Positions 5,907-13,000 of a stretch of DNA of 20,731 bases are shown piece after piece. Position 1 is the first letter of the stretch. Each line of letters begins with the position of its first letter. This DNA comes from a virus. The notes beneath the pieces were generated by a model. That model did not search any database, was not told where the DNA came from, and saw nothing but the letters and a program-made list of their open reading frames with translations. Made by a program: the position numbers and the translations under genes. The stretch spans positions 1-20,731 of the IMG/VR virus record IMGVR_UViG_3300018426_000204; one strand, written 5' to 3'.

Positions 5907-6790
5907 TGACAGCTAGAAATCAATATTTTAAAAAATTTCCTATCACTACGTATCGTGGTGTACCATCTCTTAATATTATGAAAAGAGTAGACTTCAATAC
6001 AAATGTAAAAAACTTTTACACCGCCTTCTATTCATTTGACGTAGAAACTGGAGAAAGAATAGAAACAATCGCGCATGATTATTACGATGATGTAGATTTA
6101 GATTGGCTCATATATCACGCTAATGATATTGTCGATCCTTATTATGACGTGCCTTTGAATTATGATGATTTACAGAATAAAATCAAAGAAAAATATGGCA
6201 GTGTAGAAAAAGCTAAAAAGAAAACATATTTGTATAGGACAAATTATGATGGTGATTTAACTATTATTCCAGTAGAAGGTCAATTTGGATATCATGCCTT
6301 GCCAGCCGGAAAGAAAAAATATTGGGATCCAGTCTATAACAATGTCACATTAGTTGGTTATCAGCGTAGTCAAGAAGATATATACGCTACGACAAATATG
6401 ATAATCTCTTTTAGTAATGCCACAGAAACTACAACTAATTTTACTGTAGATGAAATGGTGGAGTTTACATCTGGTAGCAAGTCTGGTTCAGCGACAGTTT
6501 CTTTTGCTAATAGCTCGTATACTGTGCTTAGACATATCGATGGAGATTGGAGTACTATGACTAGTAATTTTGACGTAGTAGGTGACGACAGTGGAGCTAC
6601 TGCTACATTTGATTATTCGACTTATAAGAAAATAAAAGATATAATTCCAGTCGTTGAACAAGTATATTTTACTAAGTATTCGTTTTATGATTTTGAGGAA
6701 AAACTTAATGATCAAAAACAACAAATATCTTTAGTAGATAGAAATTATGCAGATAGTCTTAACGAGCAATTAAATAAATTGATGAAGTAG
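5906..6790 (+). CDS. 53: Baseplate wedge protein gp53 with an inserted beta module
   Basis: The protein has 294 residues; T4 gp53 has 196. The wedge domain is clear: DWLIYHANDIVDPYYD (about 67-82; compare T4 WVLLMCNDNYDPYYG), then KIKEKYGSVE, KKYWDPV, and a C-terminal DFEEKLNDQKQQISLVDR (compare T4 YEAAVLENEKLRQIKII). Between these, residues about 165-238 are a Ser/Thr/Gly-rich segment absent from T4 (FTVDEMVEFTSGSKSGSATV), similar in style to modules in the gp7-like, gp8 and gp10-position proteins. gp53 joins wedges into the hexagonal baseplate around the hub. The start at 5906 overlaps the gp48 stop as TAATG. An in-frame ATG at 5855 would add 17 residues from inside gp48 and is rejected. 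Confidence 0.85.
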   Translation: MTARNQYFKKFPITTYRGVPSLNIMKRVDFNTNVKNFYTAFYSFDVETGERIETIAHDYYDDVDLDWLIYHANDIVDPYYDVPLNYDDLQNKIKEKYGSVEKAKKKTYLYRTNYDGDLTIIPVEGQFGYHALPAGKKKYWDPVYNNVTLVGYQRSQEDIYATTNMIISFSNATETTTNFTVDEMVEFTSGSKSGSATVSFANSSYTVLRHIDGDWSTMTSNFDVVGDDSGATATFDYSTYKKIKDIIPVVEQVYFTKYSFYDFEEKLNDQKQQISLVDRNYADSLNEQLNKLMK

Positions 6791-6797
6791 GTACAAA

Positions 6798-8081
6798 ATG
6801 TCCGGACCAATAGATGCAGGTGACGTTGAAATAGTTGGAAATGAAATTTTGCTCTCTACCTTTAATGGAGGTAACAGACTTAATATCTATCCTCAAGTAA
6901 AAAGTTTTGATATTTATCAATCTCTTGATAACTATACACTTACTGCAGATTTTTATATCGCTGAAGGTATAGATCTCGTTAATAAATTTCCTCTCGGCGG
7001 AGAAGAATTTATCCAAATTACTTTTAGAACACCATCACGAGACACCCAATCTTATGTATTTTTTGTAGAAAGTGTACAGGGTATGAAAACAAATGATCAA
7101 GCCAATATGCGGTCGTATATGTTGCGTTGTTGTACAGTAGATTTTCTATTAAATTCAACGACTATTTTTTCAAAACGTTATAAAAATGAAAATTACGATG
7201 ACGCATTAAAAACTGTGTTAACAAAAGATATGCGCGCATCAACTGTCTTACAAACGAATGAATCAACTAAAGGAAAGTTTGATTACGTTGTTAATAATAT
7301 GAGACCATTCCAAGTAATCAATTTGATTAAAGAAAGAGCTGTATCTACAAATTTTAAATCATCATTATTTGTATTTTATGAGGATGATAAAGGCTATCAT
7401 TTTCAGACAATAGAAAAATTGATCAAAGAAAGAAAAGGTGGAGCAAAAGGAAAATCTTTTTCATACGATACTGCAAACAGAGCTGAAGATACGGGCAAAA
7501 GTATTAATGTAAGAAATATATTAGCATACGAAACCGTGGCTCAAGGTTCTGCAATTAAAAAAGTGACAGCTGGAGCGATAAGAAATCAAGTAAGAGAATT
7601 TGATTTGCACCGTGGTACATATTTTAAAAAAAATGAATATGTAAATCTAACTGATCATGGTCAATATGAAAAAACAGGTGATGAAGAAACATTTGATTTT
7701 AATAGCGCTGATTATAACACATTTGCTAGTAAGTTTCCTGGTTCAAGTCGTATGGCTATAAAAGATGCCACTCGACCAGAAATGGAACATAATAATAATA
7801 TACATTTACAACGACCATTTCGCGAAAGAATGTTTCAATATGGTTTAAGAATTAGAGTATATGGTGATACTAGTATTCGGGTCGGCGATATCATCGAATT
7901 AAAATTTCCAGAAATTGCTGGTTTGACAGATGGTTTAGGTAAACAGGGTGAAGTATTTTCCGGAAATTATATTATCACTAATCTGAAGCACCGCTGTGAT
8001 CAGCGTATGAACAATAAATTTGAACACTATATGGTAATGGACGTAGCTAAACCGAATCAATTCGGTAAGTCGCTCGGGTAA
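6798..8081 (+). CDS. 27: Baseplate hub protein gp27
   Basis: The protein has 427 residues; T4 gp27 has 391. It begins MSGPIDAGDVEIVGNEILL and shows the beta-rich hub pattern, with a VKSFDIYQSLDNYTLTADFY strand pair (34-53), VFFVESVQGMK (71-81) and a late IRVGDIIELKFPE (about 360-372) of the kind found in phage hub proteins. gp27 trimers form the central cup of the baseplate and bind the gp5 spike. It lies immediately before gp5 (4-base gap), so the two partners are encoded together, unlike T4, where genes 5 and 27 are far apart. The start is supported by TAGGTAC seven bases before the ATG. No start-codon ambiguity was seen. Confidence 0.75.
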   Translation: MSGPIDAGDVEIVGNEILLSTFNGGNRLNIYPQVKSFDIYQSLDNYTLTADFYIAEGIDLVNKFPLGGEEFIQITFRTPSRDTQSYVFFVESVQGMKTNDQANMRSYMLRCCTVDFLLNSTTIFSKRYKNENYDDALKTVLTKDMRASTVLQTNESTKGKFDYVVNNMRPFQVINLIKERAVSTNFKSSLFVFYEDDKGYHFQTIEKLIKERKGGAKGKSFSYDTANRAEDTGKSINVRNILAYETVAQGSAIKKVTAGAIRNQVREFDLHRGTYFKKNEYVNLTDHGQYEKTGDEETFDFNSADYNTFASKFPGSSRMAIKDATRPEMEHNNNIHLQRPFRERMFQYGLRIRVYGDTSIRVGDIIELKFPEIAGLTDGLGKQGEVFSGNYIITNLKHRCDQRMNNKFEHYMVMDVAKPNQFGKSLG

Positions 8082-8085
8082 AATT

Positions 8086-10116
8086 ATGGCATACTATAAT
8101 ATAGGAGATTCTTTCAAGTGGTTTATGGCTCGAGTTGTCGAGATAGATCCAAAAGAAGATCCACAAAACATGAGATATTTAGGTCGTGTAAAAATTAGAG
8201 TTTTACATGACCAAACTGGTGAATTAGGCAAAACTGTCAAAACTTTGGGTATAAAAGACAGTGACTTATTGTGGGCGTGGCCAATTTCTTCTATACAGTC
8301 AGCGTCTTTGAGCTATAGAAAAATAGCAGAACTTGAAGAATTTGAAACACCATTTTGGATCGACGCGGTTGGTACATCACCAACAGGAATCGCTGTCGGT
8401 ACTTATGTGTTTGGCTTTTATCTCGACGGCCATGAAGGAAACATACCGGTTATCTTTGGTACATATCACAAAGATTCTATGTATCCTGAACCGCCGACTG
8501 AACAAGGACATGAGTTTTTACAAATTAGGGGGCCAGACGGACCTACATTCGAATATCAAGATGTTTCAGCTCTTGCTAAAGGCTGGCATGAAGACAAGAA
8601 GAGAGACACAGCTCTCGATGGTGGTATAGCCCAATCGCTAGAGATGAAAAATGTGACAGCGCCAGGAAAAGGTGGTCAAACATTACCAAAACATCCATAT
8701 CTGATAGGACCACAACAACTCGTCAAACAGCCACCGTCTGATTATGATACACTTTGGCCTCATAACACTGTTCATACGACTAAGTCAGGTCATGCAATTG
8801 AGCTAGACGACACACCAGGACATGAGAGGATACATTGGTGGCATCGATCTGGTTCATATGAAGAAGTATCAAATGGACCAGCAGCGACTAACCGAGACGG
8901 TTTAGAAAAACCATGGCCTGACGCAATGGGTCCTGTTGACTGGCTAGAACCAGCAAATAATCATGATCCTTCGGCTCCTAAAGCTAGTTGGTCGGGAAGA
9001 CGAGTAAGAAAAACAACTGAAAGCGAATATAATTTTGTTTTAGGCAATAAAGAAACATACGTTGGTAGTTCATTAAAATTAGAGATAGCTAAAAATTCTA
9101 CCACGGGTATCGGTGGTAACAAAGTAGAAACAACAGCCAATAATGCTTATATTGCAATTGGTTATTATCCTCGAACAGCAAATAACGATTTAAGTGGTTT
9201 ATCTGCTCGATATCAATTATTAGACATTTACGAAAAAGATGCGGATAAGAGAGACGGAGTAAATAAATTACCCGACAATAATAAGTTTAATTTTTATATT
9301 GATGTAGCGAACAATATGGCTACTTCTGTAGGTTATGTTTGGGATAATTCTAGAGAATTAAAAACAAAGGAAGAAAAAAATTGGTTTTTAGATGTAGCAA
9401 ATAATTGCTCAGTTACAGCAAATAATAATTATTATCTCGCTGTCGGTGTTGGTCATGAGAAAGAAAGGGAAAAACAAGATACAGATCAAACGAACTTTTA
9501 TACTGATGTTGTAAATAATTTAGCTATTACAGTAGGATATAATCCCGATAATTATAGGGTTGTGACAGCTACTGATAAGACTAATTTTTATACTGATGTT
9601 GCAAATAATTTAGCTATCACAGTTGGTTATACAGCAGATAACTATAGAGACATCACAGCTGATGATAACAAAAATTGGTTTTTAGATGTAGCAAATAACT
9701 GTTCAATCGCAACTAAAAATAATTATTATTTGGGTGTAGGCGTTGATCATACAAACGAAAGACAAAAACAATCATCAGACGCAAGTAGTTTGTTTATAGA
9801 TGTAGTCGGAGATATGGCTACAAATGTTGAAAAAAATTCTGTCACACGAATTAAAGGTAATCATACACATAAAGTGTTAGGCAATAGCAGAATGACTGTA
9901 AATTATAGTCTAGACATGGCTGCTATGTCATTAAATATTTCAACGCTGACTGGTACTAAATTTAATAGCGATGTGACGGTAGGTTCTCAAAATGCTAACT
10001 ATAATTTATATGTAAACGGATCGTTAGGCACTTCGAAAGGTGCATCGGGTTCATTTACTACACCGACTGGTAGAACAGTCACGGTTGTCAACGGAATAGT
10101 AACGAGTATCGTATAA
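8086..10116 (+). CDS. 5: Baseplate spike protein gp5 without a lysozyme domain
   Basis: The protein has 676 residues; T4 gp5 has 575. Residues 1-130 form the OB-fold domain (RVVEIDPKEDP, YLGRVKIRVLHDQTGE, GTYVFGFYLDGHEGNIPVIFGTYH). No glycosidase domain like that at T4 174-342 is present, and no Glu/Asp/Thr lysozyme motif was found. Instead, SGHAIELDDTPGHERIHWWH (234-253), typical of spike proteins with an attached beta helix, leads into a long Asn/Val/Gly-rich beta-prism region (about 320-640). This includes about six repeats of the form FY.DVANN.A..VGY..DN.R (about 398-582). The tail end, PTGRTVTVVNGIVTSIV, is a compact beta tip. The trimer pierces the outer membrane. The gene overlaps the next one as TAATG. 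Confidence 0.85.
   Translation: MAYYNIGDSFKWFMARVVEIDPKEDPQNMRYLGRVKIRVLHDQTGELGKTVKTLGIKDSDLLWAWPISSIQSASLSYRKIAELEEFETPFWIDAVGTSPTGIAVGTYVFGFYLDGHEGNIPVIFGTYHKDSMYPEPPTEQGHEFLQIRGPDGPTFEYQDVSALAKGWHEDKKRDTALDGGIAQSLEMKNVTAPGKGGQTLPKHPYLIGPQQLVKQPPSDYDTLWPHNTVHTTKSGHAIELDDTPGHERIHWWHRSGSYEEVSNGPAATNRDGLEKPWPDAMGPVDWLEPANNHDPSAPKASWSGRRVRKTTESEYNFVLGNKETYVGSSLKLEIAKNSTTGIGGNKVETTANNAYIAIGYYPRTANNDLSGLSARYQLLDIYEKDADKRDGVNKLPDNNKFNFYIDVANNMATSVGYVWDNSRELKTKEEKNWFLDVANNCSVTANNNYYLAVGVGHEKEREKQDTDQTNFYTDVVNNLAITVGYNPDNYRVVTATDKTNFYTDVANNLAITVGYTADNYRDITADDNKNWFLDVANNCSIATKNNYYLGVGVDHTNERQKQSSDASSLFIDVVGDMATNVEKNSVTRIKGNHTHKVLGNSRMTVNYSLDMAAMSLNISTLTGTKFNSDVTVGSQNANYNLYVNGSLGTSKGASGSFTTPTGRTVTVVNGIVTSIV
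9280..9830 (+). repeat. Internal tandem repeat array of gp5 (about 30- and 38-residue units)
   Basis: Six units follow one another, each starting with an aromatic residue, then (I/T/L)DV(A/V)NN and a VG or related turn. Two neighbouring units starting at 9497 and 9587 are nearly identical in DNA with an exact 90-base period. A longer unit (NWFLDVANNCS, then NNYYL.VGV) occurs twice, 294 bases apart (9381 and 9675). The order is short, long, short, short, long, degenerate. All keep frame, so the array sets the length of the spike shaft. Confidence 0.8.
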
Positions 10117-10796
10117 TGTCTTTTCAAACAACAGTCGATTCTATCAACGAAATGAAAGCAGAGCTCGAGAGAGCTACTGGTGTAACAACAGTTGAAAACC
10201 CTGATGGTACTACTTCGAGTGTACCAGGTGAATTTAGTTGTGAAAGACTCGAATTATTATTAGACGAACATGTATCAGCGGTCACAGATGTACTCGATGA
10301 AAAAACAGCAGAAATTGCTGAAATAATGTCAAAATATGCACCAATTATGTCTATACCCAGCGATCCTTTAAAAATTATTGGATGGGCTAAAAAGGTAGTG
10401 ACTGGTATGGTCGATCCTCAATTAGCTGCAGCAATTCAATTAGCGATAGAATTAGCTCAACTTGCTGGTGCGTTAGCGGGTCTCGCTTCAGCCGTAGCTA
10501 GCGCTGCTACTCGATTAGCTGATTGTATAGAGAGTGAAATCAGAGGAGCGCTTGACGATATTACAAATAGTTTGATGGAAAACGCAACAAGTTTATATGA
10601 TCAAGCTACATCAATATATGAAGATATTCGAGATGACGCGCTCGATGCATTGGGTTATAATGAACTATTATCTTTATCAGCTGACGTACAAGCACAAATT
10701 GGTGAGCTTGACACAGCACTCGCAGACATAGGCGACGCTACGACAAGTATACAAGATTCTATTGATGATTTAGATGATATTCAAATACCGGCATAA
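10116..10796 (+). CDS. Unknown Ala-rich helical protein between gp5 and gp25
   Basis: I do not recognise a family. The 226-residue, acidic protein has three visible parts. Residues 1-75 are charged and helical (INEMKAELERATG; VLDEKTAEIAEIMSKY). Residues 101-138 form a very Ala/Leu-rich segment, hydrophobic enough to be membrane-active or a buried helical bundle. Residues 139-226 are acidic heptad-like helices ending in TSIQDSIDDLDDIQIPA. There is no signal peptide. The start overlaps the gp5 stop (TAATG), so it is translated with the spike, which suggests a role at the hub or spike, for example filling the hub or assisting gp5 trimers (inference). The stop codon is part of the CATAAATA motif that precedes gp25. 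Confidence 0.8.
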   Translation: MSFQTTVDSINEMKAELERATGVTTVENPDGTTSSVPGEFSCERLELLLDEHVSAVTDVLDEKTAEIAEIMSKYAPIMSIPSDPLKIIGWAKKVVTGMVDPQLAAAIQLAIELAQLAGALAGLASAVASAATRLADCIESEIRGALDDITNSLMENATSLYDQATSIYEDIRDDALDALGYNELLSLSADVQAQIGELDTALADIGDATTSIQDSIDDLDDIQIPA

Positions 10797-10799
10797 ATA
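10792..10799 (+). promoter_or_regulatory. Late-promoter-like CATAAATA upstream of gp25
   Basis: The motif overlaps the TAA stop of the preceding gene and lies about 20 bases before the gp25 ATG, in one of only two plus-operon gaps longer than 20 bases. It differs from the T4 late core in the first base only. A purine-rich stretch (AAAGAGA, 10807-10813) before the ATG can serve as ribosome binding site. Confidence 0.5.
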
Positions 10800-10818
10800 G
10801 TAATTAAAAGAGAAAAAC

Positions 10819-11253
10819 ATGGGCATCAAAACAGCAAAGAAAAATCAAGAGTATGCACTTGTATCTCGTAGCCGAGATATCTACAGCGATTTTAATCATA
10901 TATTTTTGCCTCATCCAAATACAAAACAGATAGCTCGAAAAACAAATGTCGACGCTGTTAAATTGGCTATACGTAATATTGTGTTGACAAATAAATATGA
11001 AAGACTACGGAATCCGGATTTTGGCGGAAATATCAAAAGATATTTGTTTGAGCCAATGACTCGTGATACAGAAGTAGAAATACAATATGACATAAAAGAA
11101 TTAATAGAATTGTATGAGCCACGAGCTCGAGTTTTTGAAGTTATAGCAAACTCTTCTCCCGATGAAAATTCTATAAATGTCAAAATAGTATTTGGTGTTA
11201 TTAATTCTTCACAGCAACAAGAAGTCGACCTCACACTTTATAGAGTAAGATAA
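10819..11253 (+). CDS. 25: Baseplate wedge protein gp25 (GpW/gp25 lysozyme-like family)
   Basis: The protein has 144 residues; T4 gp25 has 132. It contains the family core: AVKLAIRNIVLTNKYERL (47-64), NPDFGGNIKRYLFEP (65-79), and the E100-P101-R102 motif in LYEPRARV, followed by paired C-terminal strands ending in VDLTLYRV. gp25 binds gp6 and gp53 in the inner wedge and is part of the conserved sheath-initiating core of contractile injection systems. Despite the family name, no catalytic role is established for it. It starts a new transcription unit by position (CATAAATA upstream) and is followed after one base by gp6, matching the pairing of these proteins in the particle. Confidence 0.92.
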   Translation: MGIKTAKKNQEYALVSRSRDIYSDFNHIFLPHPNTKQIARKTNVDAVKLAIRNIVLTNKYERLRNPDFGGNIKRYLFEPMTRDTEVEIQYDIKELIELYEPRARVFEVIANSSPDENSINVKIVFGVINSSQQQEVDLTLYRVR

Positions 11254-11254
11254 A

Positions 11255-13000
11255 ATGGCAACTACTAGTAACGACCTTACAACACTCGATTTTGCGGCAA
11301 TAAAACAAAATCTAAAAGAATATTTAAAATCACAAGATATTTTTCAAGATTATGATTTTGAAGGATCAAACATTAATGTTCTTTTAGATGTTCTTGCATA
11401 TAATACAAATTTAAATTCATTTTATTTAAATATGCTTTCTAATGAAATGTTTCTCGATTCTGCTCTTCTCAGAGATTCTATTGTTTCTCATGCAAAAGAA
11501 TTAAATTATGTACCTCGATCGTTTAGATCTGCTACCGCAAAAATCGATATTACGCTAAGAGATAGTTCTGGTTCTGGTGACGTTATCATACCTCGCGGCA
11601 CAACATTTACTGGCACATTGGGTCAGAAAAATTTTACTTTCTCAACTATAGAAAATGTACAAGCTATAGTTAATCCAGATGTCGAGAATGAATTTATAGC
11701 GACAGGAGTAACGATTAAAGAAGGAGATTTTGTTCAAGATACATATGTAACAAACGCGGCCAATCAACCAAGATTTTTAATTACTAATAAAACAGCAGAC
11801 ACAAATAGTATTAGAATTAGTGTAATTGAGGACAATGGTGAAAATGTTATCACGTATGAAAAAAGAGATAGTTTGTTTGGTATTGGCTCCGAAGATCAAA
11901 TATTTTTCTTGCAAGCCGCAGAAAATGATACTTATGAAATACTTTTTGGAGATGGTGTTATTGGTAGACAACCAAAAAATAGTTCTATTGTATTAATAGA
12001 ATATAGAATTTGCAACGGAGAACTACCAAACGGGATAAGAACATTTACTGCTGATAGCGATATTGGTTCAGCATCTGTATTAAATGTTTCCGTAACTGTT
12101 GAAGATGGTTTTGAAAGATCTGCTACTGGTGGTTCTCTTCCAGAAACTCTTGAAGAAATTAAATTTAATGCGCCTCGAGCATTTTCTACACAAGAAAGAG
12201 TAATTACTGCTCAGGATTATGCAACGTTGCTTAAAGCAAAATTTTCAGAGATTAATGACGTTGCTGCATATGGTGGCGAAGAATACGACCCTCCTCAATT
12301 TGGTAGAGTTATTGTTGCAATCGATTTAAAAAATACAGACGTTTTACCTAAGAGCAATCGAGACGAATATGCACGATTTTTGAAAGACAAAAGTCCATTA
12401 TCTTTGCAGCCGGTTTTTGTTACACCGAATTATTCTTATGTGATGATTGATACTACAGTAAAATATAGTATCACACAAACATCATTGGGCATCGATGATA
12501 TGAAAAGCTTGGTTCTAGCTGCAATACGTAATTTTAATTTTAATAATTTAGAATCATTTAATGCTACAATGCGATATAGTAATCTACTCACAGCTATCGA
12601 TAATGCGCAATCTGCAGTATTAAGTAATGATACGAAAATACAAATAGCGAAATACGTACCGATTTCTCCTCTTGTACGCACAAATTATAATATCAAATTT
12701 GATTCACCCATTTCAGCAGTAATAACCGACAATTTCATCTATCAGGGTGTCGATTCTTATATCGGTGATAATGGCAACGGTGTTTTAAATATTATCAAAT
12801 CAAATGGAGAGATAATCGAAGTTGGTTCGGTCGTATATACGACCGGCGTAGTTAGAATCGATGATTTCGAAGTGAGTACAAAAGCCAATTTAAAAGTAAT
12901 AGCTACACCGAGCGGAGCAGATATCGTAGCTAGTAAAAATACCATACTTAGAGTTTTAGATAATGATATTAAAATAACGATTACACAGGTCACTGAGTAA
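11255..13000 (+). CDS. 6: Baseplate wedge protein gp6 (Baseplate J family)
   Basis: The protein has 581 residues; T4 gp6 has 660. The N-terminal region has the family pattern LDFAAIKQNLKEYLKSQDIFQDYDFEGSN spread over residues 8-37, then INVLLDVLAYNTNLNSFY (38-55). A beta domain follows with IIPRGTTFTGTLG (about 106-118) and YEILFGDGVIGRQP (228-241). A further conserved part is AFSTQERVITAQDYATLLKAKF (about 307-328). gp6 forms the continuous ring that ties wedges together around the hub and is the equivalent of P2 gpJ. The gene follows gp25 after one base and overlaps the gp7-like start as TAATG at 13000. Confidence 0.9.
   Translation: MATTSNDLTTLDFAAIKQNLKEYLKSQDIFQDYDFEGSNINVLLDVLAYNTNLNSFYLNMLSNEMFLDSALLRDSIVSHAKELNYVPRSFRSATAKIDITLRDSSGSGDVIIPRGTTFTGTLGQKNFTFSTIENVQAIVNPDVENEFIATGVTIKEGDFVQDTYVTNAANQPRFLITNKTADTNSIRISVIEDNGENVITYEKRDSLFGIGSEDQIFFLQAAENDTYEILFGDGVIGRQPKNSSIVLIEYRICNGELPNGIRTFTADSDIGSASVLNVSVTVEDGFERSATGGSLPETLEEIKFNAPRAFSTQERVITAQDYATLLKAKFSEINDVAAYGGEEYDPPQFGRVIVAIDLKNTDVLPKSNRDEYARFLKDKSPLSLQPVFVTPNYSYVMIDTTVKYSITQTSLGIDDMKSLVLAAIRNFNFNNLESFNATMRYSNLLTAIDNAQSAVLSNDTKIQIAKYVPISPLVRTNYNIKFDSPISAVITDNFIYQGVDSYIGDNGNGVLNIIKSNGEIIEVGSVVYTTGVVRIDDFEVSTKANLKVIATPSGADIVASKNTILRVLDNDIKITITQVTE

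Noticed and set aside
9280-9830. Regular repeats as a possible CRISPR or replication origin
   Set aside because: Repeats are in frame, about 90-114 bases long and encode gp5 shaft strands, with no spacers.
10990-10997. AATAAATA inside gp25
   Set aside because: One mismatch, within conserved coding sequence and only about 260 bases before gp6, which is coupled to gp25.
10911-11234. Minus-strand ORF of 107 codons
   Set aside because: Antisense to gp25, a firmly identified gene.
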